Of a stretch of 64,000 bases of DNA, positions 34,807-46,036 are shown piece by piece. How positions within the stretch are numbered: the first letter of the stretch is position 1; the number at the start of each line of letters is the position of its first letter. A program made the position numbers and the translations under genes. Source of the stretch: Jaltomata sinuosa (Eukaryota > Streptophyta > Magnoliopsida > Solanales > Solanaceae); the NCBI GenBank assembly GCA_003996215.1, contig QJPP01003424.1, positions 62,001-126,000 of the forward strand, given 5' to 3'. Below the pieces are notes generated by a model. It worked only from the letters and a program-made list of their open reading frames with translations, was not told where the DNA came from and made no database searches.

Positions 34807-34843
34807 CGTTGCTGAGAAAGAAGAGTTAGTAGATGCTGAAAAT

Positions 34844-37800
34844 ATGGTCGATGAGGGTGTGAAAGTGTCTGTTGAAAAACCCGGTGCGGAAGAAGATGCT
34901 ACTCAAGCGCTCACGGATAAAAGCAAGGAAGTTGAAAAACTTCCAACTATGATGCCTCGGCCACCACCTCCTTTCCCACAGCGGTTGAAGAAGAAAGTGG
35001 AAGATAGAAAGTTCCTGAACTTCATGACCATGCTCAAACAGATATCAGTAAACATCCCTCTGGTGGATGCGCTTGAACAAATGCCCGGTTATGCCAAGTT
35101 CATGAAGGACTTGATCACAAAGAAGAGGTCGGTAAGTTTTGAACCAGAAGACAACCTCCACCATTGTAGTGCCATTTCATCAAGGTCGCTGGTCCAAAAG
35201 AAAGAAGACCCGGCTGCATTCACTATTCCTTGCACCATAGGGGAGTTTAACTTTGCCAAGGCTCTTTGTGACTTGGGGGCTAGCATAAACTTGATGCTGT
35301 TAGCCATCTACCGGCAGTTGGGCTTAGGAGCCCCCAAACCGATGACTATGAGGTTATTGATGGCTGACAGATCGGTGAAACGCCTGGTTGGTATTTTATA
35401 TGATGTACTTGTGAAGGTGGGGAAGTTCATATTTCCGGCAGACTTCGTGATTTTGGACTGCGAAGTGGACTTCGAAGTCCCTATTATTTTGGGATGACCC
35501 TTCTTGGCAACCGGAAGAGTACTGGTAGATATGGAGAGCAACGAGTTGACTTTCAGGTTGAACAACGAGGTAGTGAAGTTTAATGTGTGCAGATCAATGA
35601 AGCAACTGAGGGACATAAATATCGTCTCGGTTATTGATGTTGTTGCAGAATCTGATGTGATCGTTTCTGTTGAAGAGAGACTTGCTGTAGAGACATTGGC
35701 AGCAGTTATGATGAATTTGGATGATGATGGCGTTGAAGATTATGAGGAAATTGTAAATGCTATGGTTGGAATGGGGTCATATGGTTACGCCCCAAAAAAA
35801 TTGGATCTCGATTTAAAGAACAGACCAACACCTCCTGCAAAGCCTTCTATTGAGGAAGCGCCGGTATTAGAGTTGAAAGAGTTGCCAGGCCATCTGAAGT
35901 ATGCATTTCTGGGTGACAAAGATACCTTACCGGTAATCATCGCGACAGACCTTGTGCAATCTCAAGTTGAAGCGTTATTATCCACTCCGAGGAGACACAA
36001 GAGAGCAATCGGCTGGACCATTGCAGATATTATTGGCATTCCACCAGTATTTGTACTCATAAGATACAGCTAGAAGAAAATTGCACTCCCACCACCGAGC
36101 ACCAACGGAGACTGAATCCGCCAATGCAAGAGGTGGTGAAGAAAGAGATCATCAAATGGCTCGATGCTGGAGTGGTTTACCCAATCTCTAATAGCAAATG
36201 GGTAAGCCCAGTGCAATGCGTCCCTAAGAAGGACGGAATGACTGTGGTAGCAAATGACAAAAATGAGCTGATTCCATTAAGACCTATCACGGGCTGGCGA
36301 GTCTATATGGATTACCGGAAGCTAAACTCTTGTACTCTCCATGATCATTTCCCCATGCCCTTTATGGATCAGATGCTGGATAGATTAGCTGGAAGAGGTT
36401 GGTATTGCTTTTTAGATGGATATTCGGGGTACAACCAAATATCTATCTCCCCGGAAGATCAGGAGAAGACCACGTTCACCTGTCCCTATGGTACGTTTGC
36501 TTTTAGACACATGCCCTTTGGTCTTTGCAATGCTCCTGCAACCTTCCAAAGATGCATGATGTCTATCTTTTCTGATATGGTGGAGAACACATTGGAAGTC
36601 TTCATGGATGACTTTTCGGTAGTGGGTGATGCATTTGATGATTGCTTGGCTAATCTGGGTTAGGCGTTGCAAAGGTGTGAAGAGTCAAACCTCGTGCTGA
36701 ATTGGGAGAAATGCCATTTCATGGTGAAAGAAGGCATTGTATTAGGACACAAAATATCTATGAGAGGTCTAGAGGTGGATAGAGCCAAGATTGAAGTCAT
36801 CGAGAAACTACCTCCACCCATTTCAGTAAAGGGTGTGAGGAGTTTTCTTGGTCATGCTGGTTTCTACCGAAGGTTCATCAAAGATTTCTCTAGGGTTGCT
36901 ACCCCATTGTGCAAGTTTCTTGAAAAGGAGACAAAGTTTGTATTTGATGCTGAGTGTTTGAGGGCGTTTGAATGCCTGAAAGAAAAGTTAGTGGATGCTC
37001 CTATTATAATTGCCCCGGATTGGTCCAAACCGTTCGAAGTAATGTGCGATGCGAGTGGTGTGGCGCTTGGAGCTGTGCTGGGACAGAAGCGAGACAAACT
37101 TTTTCACCCCATTTATTATGCTAGTAAAGCATTGAATGGGGCGCAAAAGAACTACACAGTGACAGAACAGGAGCTGCTGGCTGTTGTATACGCCTTTGAG
37201 AAATTCAGAGCATACTTACTTGGTACAAAAGTGGTGGTGCACACAGATCATGCAGCCTTGAGGTATCTGATGACCAAAAAGGATGCAAAACCTCGACTAA
37301 TCCGATGGGTGCTATTGTTGCAGGAATTTGACTTTGAAGTCAAAGATCGGAAAGGGTGTGAGAACCAGGTAGCGGATCATCTGTCCAGGCTTGAGAGGGA
37401 AGAGAACGTAATAGAGGAACCGGAGATTGATGATGCATTCCCGGATGAGCAGGTGATGGCTGCGTCACGTGATATGGTGCCTTGGTACGCTGACTTCGCA
37501 AATTATGCGGTGAGTGACATGATCCCGAAAGATTTGAACTTCCACCAGAAAAAAAAGTTTCTCCATGATGCAAGTAAGTTTTTCTAGGATGAGCCATATT
37601 TATTCCGGTTGTGTGCTGACAACATAGTGAGGAGATGTGTACCAGAAGCGGAAATGACAAGCATCTTGCAAGCTTGCCATTCGTCCCCAGTTGGAGGACA
37701 TCATGCGGGTAATCGAACCGCCCGAAAAATCTTACAGTGTGGTTATTATTGGCCAACAATCCAGAAAGATTCATATGAATTTGCCAAGTTCTGTGATCAA

Positions 37801-38768
37801 TGCCAACGAAGAGGAGCAATCTCTCGCCGACAAGAGCTACCCATGTCCACTATTTTGGAGGTTGAATTGTTCGACGTATGGGGAATAGATTTCATGGGCC
37901 CTTTTGAAAGTTCTTACGGGAACCGCTACATCTTGGTAGCGGTGGATTATGTGTCAAAGTGGGTAGAGGCGGTTGCTTTGGCCGATAACGAAGGGAGAAG
38001 TGTGGTGGCGTTCTTAAAAAGAAATATCTTTGCTCGGTTTGGCACCCCTCGCACAATCATCAGTGATGGAGGTTCACTTTTTGTAATAAGGTGTTCTGGG
38101 CTGCTCTAGCAAAATATGGAGTGAAGCAACACAAGGTAGCCACACCTTATCACCCCCAAACCAGTGGGCAAGTCGAGGTGTCAAACCGGGAAATTAAAGA
38201 GATCTTGGCTAAGTCTGTGAATGTGAACCAGCGAGATTGGGCAAGAAAGCTGGATGACGCACTCTGGGCATATCGAACAGCGTTTAATATGCCAATAGGT
38301 ATGTATCCTTACCAATTTGTTTTTGGTAAAGCTTGTCACTTGCCCGTGGAACTTGAGCACAAGGCCCTTTGGGCGCTCAAAAAGTTAAATCTCAGTTGGA
38401 AAGAGGCATCGGAACTAAGGTTGGAACAATTGAATGAGATGGACGAGTTCCGATTGCGAGCATATGAGAGGTCCGCTCTCTACAAGGAACGAATGAAGCT
38501 GTACCATGACAAGAAGATTGAGAAAAGGGAGTTCAAAGTAGGGGACTTGGTATTGTTGTTCAACTCCAGGTTCAAATTATTTCTCGGGAAGCTCAAATCC
38601 AAATGGTCCGGACCATTCAAAGTACACCAACTGTTTCCATCCGGTGTGGTCGAACTCGAAAACAAAGATGGTGAGTTGTTCAAAGCAAATGGGCAGAGGG
38701 TAAAGCACTATCTGGGCCTCCCGAAGGAGGTACATGTTCTATCTCTGGTGTATCTTGATGAAGTTTGA
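34844..38768 (+). pseudogene. element 3 pol (protease, RT, RNase H, integrase), broken
   Basis: Protease: CTIGEFNFAKALCDLGASIN at about 35228-35290, with active-site DLGAS. TGA at 35495 replaces the Arg usual after IILG. Frame is lost near 36050 before RT. RT 36124-36660: WVSPVQCVPKKDG, VYMDYRKLNSCT, FGLCNAPATFQRCM, FMDD at 36601-36612; TAG at 36661. RNase H: MCDASGVALGAVLGQ, YTVTEQELLAVVYAFEKF, VVHTDHAALRYL; TAG at 37585 where Trp is usual. Integrase: zinc finger HHAGNRTARKILQCGYYWPT with CDQCQRRG, core DVWGIDFMGPF and IISDGG, then a frameshift near 38080, and 38091-38768 with YHPQTSGQVEVSNREIKEI, PYQFVFGKACHLPVELEHKA and the C-terminal FNSRFKLFLGKLKSKWSGPF. About three stops and two frame changes within pol. 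Ends TGA 38766-38768. Confidence 0.93.
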
Positions 38769-38784
38769 GTAATCAAGACACCCA

Positions 38785-38837
38785 CGTCGTGCCGCGACGT
38801 TAAATCAGGCGTTGTATGGGAGGCAACCCATAAATTG
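38785..38837 (+). promoter_or_regulatory. conserved post-pol motif of Athila elements
   Basis: Starts 16 bases after the pol stop: GTCGTGCCGCGACGTTAAA, then CAGGCG, then TGGGAGGCAACCCATAAATT. The same block is on the minus strand at 44902-44950 in a different, older element. The GTCG...CGAC part can pair (TCGTGCCGCGA). Role unknown. Confidence 0.65.
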
Positions 38838-39951
38838 TTGTTGTATTATAGTCGTAGAAAAATTTGATTTGTTAGAATTGGTTAATGTGTGCGTTGAGTG
38901 TGCAGGTACAAAGAGTGGACGTAACAGCGGGTTCTGTCTAAGAGTGACGGTGACTGTTGACGGGCCGTCAACTGTACGACGGACCGTCACACGGACCGTC
39001 AAATAATTGACAAATATTCATGCCCACTGCTTTAAAGTGACAGTGTTTTCGATGGACCGTCAAAGACTTGACGGACCGTCATCTCTGGCCGTCACCTATA
39101 ATCCTCACAAGGGCTCACTGCCTAATTGTGACGCCCCAAGTGACGGACCGTCGAGTCGTTGACGGACCGTCACTCCAGGCAGCTGCATCAGGTAAGTTTT
39201 TATTTTATAGCGACCCGACCCAAAACCAACGCGACCCGTCCGAGTATATTAAAATCATCTTCACCTTCATCCCCACTCATATTATACTCTCAAGCTCCAA
39301 CCCTCCATTAAAAAAAAAAATAACCCTCTTGTCCCCAAGCAAGTCCACAACCCGCTCCCAAGTCCCACATCCCCATTGTCTACCATCGTCCAAAACGCAA
39401 GAAACCAACAAATTCCCGCCAGTTGTCCATCGGTTCATATAAATCAAAAGGGAATAGCGAATTCTTCGCACTAACAAAATCAAGGTACGATTCTAAACTC
39501 TTTCCTTGTTGCGATTATTTGAGTAGCGTGGCAATTTATCGGAGGAAATTGTTGGGTTTTTATATTTGTGAAAGTGTAATAATGTAAATGTTGTTGGGTA
39601 TGAGTGGTATTGTTGTTTGAAATCGTAAACTTAACATGGGTGAAGTCTTGAGTACCCCATGAGATTAATTACATGATGGGTGGTGACCTTATGAAACCAA
39701 ATCCCACAAAAAAATAGCAATACCCCGAAAAGAGCACAAGGTGTTTGATGAAATGCCTCAAAGAAGGAGAAAACTCGTTGTCTAGCAACGACGGTCGGCA
39801 TGACGGCCCATCACACACGTGACGGTCCATCAGCCAAGCCGTCAACAATAGACAGTTCACTGTCTCAAAGCGACGGTCGGTGCGACTGTCCGTCACCAAG
39901 GCGACTGACCGTCACCCAGACCGTCACTCCGAGATAGTAGGTATTAATTGA
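38838..39951 (+). other. spacer between pol and the extra ORF, with GACGG palindromes
   Basis: No coding content. Three clusters of GACGG-n-CCGTC words at about 38943-39003, 39050-39175 and 39785-39925, like those in the LTR. The word GTGCAGGTACA occurs at 38902 and again at 39988, the second just before the extra ORF; both look like splice-acceptor-type sites. Confidence 0.7.
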
Positions 39952-39996
39952 GTGTATCCTTTTCTCATGTGTTTGAACTTGTTCACGTGCAGGTAC

Positions 39997-41886
39997 ATGG
40001 CCCCCAAACAACAACCGCCTCGCGGTCAAGCACAAAAGAAGAAAGAAAGGATCGCTACAACTCGGACCCTGATTGATGAATCGAGTAGCGACGAAGAAGC
40101 AGTTGAAGCCCCGACTTACCAGACTAGGCTAGCTAAACGAAGAACCACCCAAGTCTCTCAGTCTGAAGAGGAGAGTGGGTCATCTAGCAGTGAGTCGGGG
40201 AGCGGTAGTGGATCAAATGAAAGTGGTAGCTCCAGCCCCAATCCGGAGGATGTAGGTGGTCCTGAAACCACCAAAATTGCAGGGAGTACACCCATGGACA
40301 GAGAGTCGATCCGGTGGGCATTTAAGGATGCTCAGAAGCACTATCTTGACGGTCTTACCAAAACGATGTCAAGAAGCCACAAAAGACCGATAGCTGAAGA
40401 AGTGCAAATCATGACCACGGATCTGCCTGAATACCCAGTTCTTCAGACACAGTACCAGAGGTATCAGCTCGAGTGGATGAGCTCGCCCCCGGGATTCTAT
40501 TATCCAGAACTAGTCCGGGAATTCTATGCCAACTATTTGGCACCGTTGGAGAGCAAATGTGAGCCAGGAAAAGGGGTTAAATCAGCACCAAGGCAGGACA
40601 GGGTGCCAGTTCAGGGTAAACAAGTGGACATCTCACGGGAAATGATCAACAGAGTCCTCTTTGGCCCTGAATACATCCCTCCACCTGATATGCCAGAGTT
40701 CCATGACAAGATCTCTAACTCCTACTCACAGAGACTGTGGTTAGCCCGAACATTGACTGATGGCTCACCATCTTGGCTAACTCAGAGGGGACGGATATCA
40801 AAGCAATCACTAAGCTTCGTAGCCAAGTTTTGGTGGGCGGTTGTGCGGCTTAGGTTATTTCCAACAGGAGGAGACAATAATTTGGATAAGGGAAGAGCCA
40901 TCCTTGTGGCAAGCTTGATAGCCGGGTACGTCATCAACTTCGGAATGATAATTGCAGACGAGATGCGGACCCGGGCCATAAAAACTACTTCTTCTTTGCC
41001 ATTCCCGTGTCTAGTGACTGAGTTATGCAAGCGTGCAGAGGTGCCAATATGGGATGGTATTGATAAGCAAGTGACAGCGTCATCAAAGCAGAATATTGAC
41101 AAATCAAGGGATGACACCAAGTTTGAAGTAAGGGTTCACAAGCCTCAGATCTTCGAAGAGCCAACCACAACCACCTCCGAGGCAACCGACACCCCATCAG
41201 GCACAGAAATGCCACTTGCGGTGTTTGATCCGAAAACTTCACAGATAACAAGAGCTACTGCTGAAAGCTCTGGCACTGCGGCAAGGCCTCCTCTACCACC
41301 AGAATATCACATGAACCCCCGAAATTTTGCTAAGATGGTGCAAAAGCAGAAACAGTTGGATAAACAAATTGCTGCATGGACGGACTTGTTTAAACCCACC
41401 ATTGATGAAGCAATACGGGAGGCTCTGAAGCCATTTGAGGGGCTGCGCGCAAGGGTAGATGCGATGGAAACCCGGATGGATGCAAGGCTAAACGAAATGA
41501 GCATCCCGGACCTGGCGAGATTTGATGCGGAGCTAAAGAAGGTGAAAAATGATATCACAATCCTCAAGCAAGAAAAAGCATTTTATGACGAGACATCGGA
41601 GTTCGTGGACTTGGACGAAGAAACCACGATAGTGGATTTGATGAGTCGGCCACTGAAAATTAGTGAACCCCAAGCAGGTGAAAGTGGGGTAAAGAAATCA
41701 AAGAAGAGGAAGCACAAAAAGATATCAGCTGAGGAGGACGAGTTAGAGGTCGCGAAGCAGCGGTCGGTAATAGATGAGCAGCTGCGACAGGAAAGAGTGC
41801 GTGCCCAAGCAGGTGGGGCATCCTCCAGTGCAGTACCGGAGTCTGAAAAGAACCCAGATGTTGATGAGCCGCATACGGAAACCTAG
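39997..41886 (+). CDS. Athila env-position ORF, 'putative plant transposon protein' type, intact
   Basis: Open from ATG 39997 to TAG 41884-41886, 629 codons; an upstream in-frame ATG at 39952 exists, but 39997 follows a CACGTGCAG acceptor-like site and gives the natural start MAPKQQPPRGQAQKKKE. Order: basic N-terminus; Ser/Glu/Gly low-complexity stretch (about residues 55-85); a globular part with FYYPELVREFYANYLAPLE, ISREMINRVLFGPEY, AKFWWAVVRLRLFPTGGDN and RAILVASLIAGYVINFGMI; a Thr/Ser linker; a coiled-coil-like region (MVQKQKQLDKQIAAW, ARVDAMETRMDARLNEM); a Lys-rich stretch (KKSKKRKHKK, a likely nuclear signal). The globular part matches the Pfam family called putative plant transposon protein. 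No signal peptide or clear membrane anchor, so it is not env-like in structure. Function unknown. Confidence 0.85.
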   Translation: MAPKQQPPRGQAQKKKERIATTRTLIDESSSDEEAVEAPTYQTRLAKRRTTQVSQSEEESGSSSSESGSGSGSNESGSSSPNPEDVGGPETTKIAGSTPMDRESIRWAFKDAQKHYLDGLTKTMSRSHKRPIAEEVQIMTTDLPEYPVLQTQYQRYQLEWMSSPPGFYYPELVREFYANYLAPLESKCEPGKGVKSAPRQDRVPVQGKQVDISREMINRVLFGPEYIPPPDMPEFHDKISNSYSQRLWLARTLTDGSPSWLTQRGRISKQSLSFVAKFWWAVVRLRLFPTGGDNNLDKGRAILVASLIAGYVINFGMIIADEMRTRAIKTTSSLPFPCLVTELCKRAEVPIWDGIDKQVTASSKQNIDKSRDDTKFEVRVHKPQIFEEPTTTTSEATDTPSGTEMPLAVFDPKTSQITRATAESSGTAARPPLPPEYHMNPRNFAKMVQKQKQLDKQIAAWTDLFKPTIDEAIREALKPFEGLRARVDAMETRMDARLNEMSIPDLARFDAELKKVKNDITILKQEKAFYDETSEFVDLDEETTIVDLMSRPLKISEPQAGESGVKKSKKRKHKKISAEEDELEVAKQRSVIDEQLRQERVRAQAGGASSSAVPESEKNPDVDEPHTET

Positions 41887-43270
41887 GTTTCCCAGGTACC
41901 CCTATTCCTTTATTCTGAATATCTATTTCCTTGAGCATTGAGGACAATGCTAAATTCTTTTGTTAGGGGTAGGAGTACCACCACCGGAGGTTTTTGTTGC
42001 CGTGTTTCTTTTCCTCCGGTGTGCTATCTAGTAGAACCGACATGTTTAGGTTGTCGTTTAAATTTTAAAAATTGTGATGTCCGTAGCAAGCATGGCTTTT
42101 TGAAAATTTAACTAAAAGGAGCCCCCTCTGAAAATTTCTGATTTTGTACTTATGTTTGAAACAATTGACTGTTCGGGATCCTTGAATGTCATTGTGTGGT
42201 TATGATTGGAATAAGTATGCTTAAGCCGAGCGGTTGTTTTGATAGTCGGTAGTTGTATGGTTTCTTGGTGCCAAGTGTGTGTGAGCATATTGTTATAAAT
42301 TCTTACTCTGTGCATGCATCTAGAACTTGCCCGGTCTATTTTGTTAAGTTTGAAGTTGGCTGCTTAGGAAAGGATCACAGGCCCTTTTTGTGTGCAGTCG
42401 ACTTAGCCTATAAGACCGTCCAAATGTAACTAATCCCTTTGATCCCTGTTTGAGCCACAATTGACCCTGTTCGTTCAATAACCTGTCACCGTTCCTGTTT
42501 AACTTTGAATCCCTGTTTTGGCCCTGGTCCTTCCTTGGACATCGTGCACCTCAACTCAGGCAATCAGCCTAAGTTGAGGGTGGCTACTATAGAGGTAAAT
42601 GATAAGAAAAATAGATGGATAAGATTGGTTGTGAATAGAATGAAAATTTCGGTTGTGTGTCTAAGAAAAGAAAGAAAAAGAAACGAAAAAAAAAAGAGAT
42701 GAAAAAGAACGAAAAAGAAATAAAAAGAATTATCAAAATAAAGAGGCCGCACCTGTAGCTAGAAAGAAGGGAATAAAAAGGTGAATAAGGATGGACGAAG
42801 TAAAATTGAGTGGGAGTAGTAGGTCGGTGAGTCCAAGGAAGGTTTAGTCACTATTCCCCAAACGTATCCTACCTGCACCCGAAGCCTCATTACAAGCCAA
42901 AACAAGTCCTGTAGTGATCCTGAGTGGCTTTCTGAAAAACTGAAATAGAATAGTAAGGGCAAGCTTATGGCATCGCATGTGCATTGTGTGAAATCGTTTG
43001 TGAGTGTGAGTGCCTTACCTAGTCCCAAATCTTGTGTGTGGGACTTCTTTGCGGTGAGGGCACCAAGATCTCTGTATTATCTATTGACTGTTGAGATAGC
43101 TTTTGTGCGTGTATGTAGAATATTCTATCATATCGGAATGACATGTTTGGATCCGTGCAAGTTAGCGTTTCATGCATTTGTGTGCTACCGGGGGGGATTG
43201 ATTTAAATTGATTAAGTTGTTGAATGGCCATGATTTGCTAGTGACACGAGTCTTACTTGAGTCGTCTTTT
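41887..43270 (+). other. 3' untranslated part of element 3
   Basis: Starts with TTGAGGACAATGC at 41936, a block typical after the last ORF of Athila elements. A purine-rich A/G stretch runs 42661-42735 and a G-run (CCGGGGGGGATTG) lies at 43189-43201, about 70 bases before the 3' LTR; either may relate to the polypurine tract, but neither abuts the LTR. No credible coding. Confidence 0.6.
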
Positions 43271-44762
43271 TGATGTGCCTCCATTCTACGGCACTTTTGA
43301 CTCCTTTAACTAAGAATAATCGTGAGTTTTCAAGCAACCGTTGTCGTTTTTGATGTTTTTATGTTGTATTTGCAGGAAATGTAGACAAGGATAAAAAGGA
43401 AGTAAAACTACTCAAGCTAAGTAAAAAGATTGAGCTTGACGGAGGACCTGACGGCTCGTCACACCTGTGACGGACCGTCAGCCAAGCCACCAAACCTGGC
43501 AGCACTTGAAGGAGCCACTGGATAGCGGCGACGGTTAGCACGACGGCCCGTCACACCTGTGACGGACCGTCAGCCAAGCCGTCAAGTGGGAGCTAAATGA
43601 GAGCCTGCACTGGATAGCAGAGACGGTTGGCGTGACGGCCCGTCGCATGGGTGACGGTCCGTCAGCCAAACCGTCAAGTTAGAGCTAAAGATAGCAAGCA
43701 CTGGATAGTGACGACGGCTTGGAGTGACGGCCCGTCACATGCTTGACGGCCCGTCAGGCGACCCGTCAAACGCGACGCGGGATTCCGAAAATCCTATTTT
43801 TGGACTTTATTTACTGGACTACTATAAATACCCTGTGTTAGGTTTATTTTAATTATTCATTACCCAATAGTTCTAGGATTATTTTGAGCAAGTTTTGGAG
43901 AGAAAAACACGACCCAATACGTTTGTCTTCCTCTCTTCCCTTGTTCTTCCATTGTTCTTGGGATCTTGGATTCTTGTTCTTGGATAAATTGAAGCTTGTG
44001 TTCATTATATTGTAAGAATCTTTTCTCTTTATTATGAATATGAATTTCTTTTCTTTTCCTAATAGCATGAGTAACTAACTTCCCACAACTAGGGTTGTGG
44101 GAGCCATGGCAAAAGTAGCAATATAGATTCCGGGTAGCGTAGGGTTCAATCTTTATGTTGTCACGTGGTTAATCATTCAATTACTAACGTTTTCTAGTGG
44201 TTGCAAACATTAGAACATGCCTAGGTTTAATTTGCTTTAGTAAAGAGATTAAAACCGAGAAATTTGATTAACTACAAGGATTCGAGACTACCAACTCTCG
44301 TTTCATGATTAATGTTGTAACTAGATTAATCTACTTGATGTTTAGGATTGAAATAAGAAAGTTCACATTTTCATGTTCGAGAGAATTGAAAAGGAAATTT
44401 GTCTAACTGGTTGAGAAACGTTTAGACGATACCATAAATTCAATCACATCGTGATATGCATATAGAGCGGATCCGGTTAAGCCTTGAGTTGAAATTGTTA
44501 CGACGCCATTGTGAACACTTCCCTAGTTCACTTTCATATTGATTATTAATCGCACATTATTATTTGCTTTGGTTAAATATTGTTCACACAAACCCCCCCT
44601 CCCCCCAAATTTACCAGAAACTATCGACTACTAGTCATTTAATTCACTATCGATTTAATTTGCACCTTATTCCCTGTGGGATCGACCCCAACCTTAGTTG
44701 GGTTCTATACTTGACAGCGACCGCTTACGCTTCGTAATTGGAGTCGTAATTTGGGCGTATCA
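43271..44762 (+). repeat. 3' LTR of element 3, 1492 bp
   Basis: Same ends as the 5' LTR, TATA box at 43823-43830, poly-C tract split by a T at about 44592. Contains about 94 extra bases at about 43610-43715 holding one more GACGG...CCGTC repeat unit. Confidence 0.95.
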
Positions 44763-44901
44763 GTATGACTACACACTAAAGCTCAACTGGGCTTCTTAGC
44801 TTCAAATTTGGGTACTCAAACTTCACCTAATCTGTAAAAACAAAAACAAGAAAAAATATGTAACACTATAAAAATAATAATAAGAAGCTACACTATAAAT
44901 T

Positions 44902-44950
44902 GAGTTGTCTCCCAATAAGCACCTAATTTAATGTCGCAGCACGATACAAT
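44902..44950 (-). promoter_or_regulatory. post-pol motif, second copy
   Basis: Minus strand: ATCGTGCTGCGACATTAAA, then TTAGGTGC, then TTGGGAGACAACTCAATTTA. Matches the motif after element 3 pol in order and spacing, with scattered substitutions. Confidence 0.65.
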
Positions 44951-44988
44951 TAAGTTCACAATTTTTTCTTTCACTTGAAACTTATGGA

Positions 44989-45438
44989 TTACACCCCTAA
45001 TTTTGCATCAAATTTTCTGCTTCGCTCAAGGGGTGGTGGTATAAATAATAAGAAGCCAAGCAATAAATGTCGCATCATGCACTTCTTAGCCCTAGGGTGA
45101 GGAATGTAATTTTTTGATTTTGGCACAATAAATTTAGGAATATAGACACATTGTTCTTTTTTCTTACACTCTTTCATAGGTTCATATGGCTCGATTAACA
45201 ATTTACTATCTAAACACAATATGGAAAAATGATTGGAATGAGGCCCAGTGCACCATAACTCATTAATTGTATTATTATTTATATCCTTATATTCACACAC
45301 ACTAGAGTCTTTAAAAATAATATTATCTTCTTCCTCACATAACTCTAGTGTACTTTTTTCAACAGTGACAACATCAATAAAAGTATGATCGAGTAGGTGG
45401 CCCTCTAATTTTAGTTTCTCAAGTTGGCTTATACACAT
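44989..45438 (-). CDS. 149-aa ORF in the Athila-like remnant, unrecognised
   Basis: Open from 45438 to 44989: KLKLEGHLLDHTFIDVVTVE ... KKKEQCVYIPKFIVPKSKNY ... HPRAKKCMMRHLLLGFLLFIPPPLERSRKF. Basic at the C-terminus with a short hydrophobic run (LLLGFLLFIPPP). It ends about 40 bases before the post-pol motif, i.e. where the end of pol would be in an Athila element, but I see no integrase motif. It may be a lineage-specific ORF of non-autonomous elements. No function is assigned. Confidence 0.45.
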   Translation of the reverse strand: MCISQLEKLKLEGHLLDHTFIDVVTVEKSTLELCEEEDNIIFKDSSVCEYKDINNNTINELWCTGPHSNHFSILCLDSKLLIEPYEPMKECKKKEQCVYIPKFIVPKSKNYIPHPRAKKCMMRHLLLGFLLFIPPPLERSRKFDAKLGV

Positions 45439-46036
45439 CTTTTTTTCCTCACATAACTCATAACTAAATTGTTGTGCGTCAAACTCATCACCTTTACACT
45501 CAACTCATCTGTTAAATTGTGAATATCCAAGTCAAACCTTCCAACCTCTTAAATGAGCTTCATCAGTTATTTTTAAAAGCGTGTCATCCCATTCAGAATT
45601 TTCATAAGGTGACCTTCATATTCTCTAATAATTTTCTGCAAAGATCCATACTATCAAAAGAACAAGAATTATTAGAATCATCATAATAAGGGCTCAGGAA
45701 AGGGTTATAACTCCTAGAATAATCTTTTCATTGACCACCACATCATTTATAAAAATTTCAATCGTAGGATTTAAATAGAATCACACCACTTATTCTATAT
45801 GATCCTAATACTTGAATACTTTTTCCATAGGTGGAGTCCTCCACAAATAAAACACGGGTCAATAAAACATGAGTAACCATCATTCGATTCATCCTAATTG
45901 AAATATGCCATGTAAAAAAGAGTAATAAAATATTACACACAAAAAAAAAAATATCTATACAAAAGAATAAAATATATGCAAAAAAACATAAATAAATAAA
46001 AAGAGAAAGTTTAATCTAGATAATAATTATTTTTTA

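Larger units (their letters stand above)
31788..44767 (+). mobile_element. Athila-type Ty3/gypsy element (element 3), 12,970 bp plus 5-bp target duplication
   Basis: LTRs 31793-33190 and 43271-44762 both start TGATGTGCC and end GGGCGTATCA. They are flanked by a perfect duplication GTATG (31788-31792 and 44763-44767). The primer-binding site, gag, pol, a long spacer, an extra ORF in the env position and a long 3' untranslated part are present in Athila order. Gag and pol are broken; the extra ORF is open. Over most of their length the two LTRs look very similar, so this is among the younger insertions in the window. Confidence 0.95.

Noticed and set aside
40782..41567. minus-strand ORFs under the Athila accessory ORF
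   Set aside because: Shadows of the plus-strand gene; Ser/Leu-rich antisense translation without a family.
43189..43201. G-run as the polypurine tract of element 3
   Set aside because: It lies about 70 bases from the LTR, while a polypurine tract should abut it; LTR start is fixed by the target duplication.
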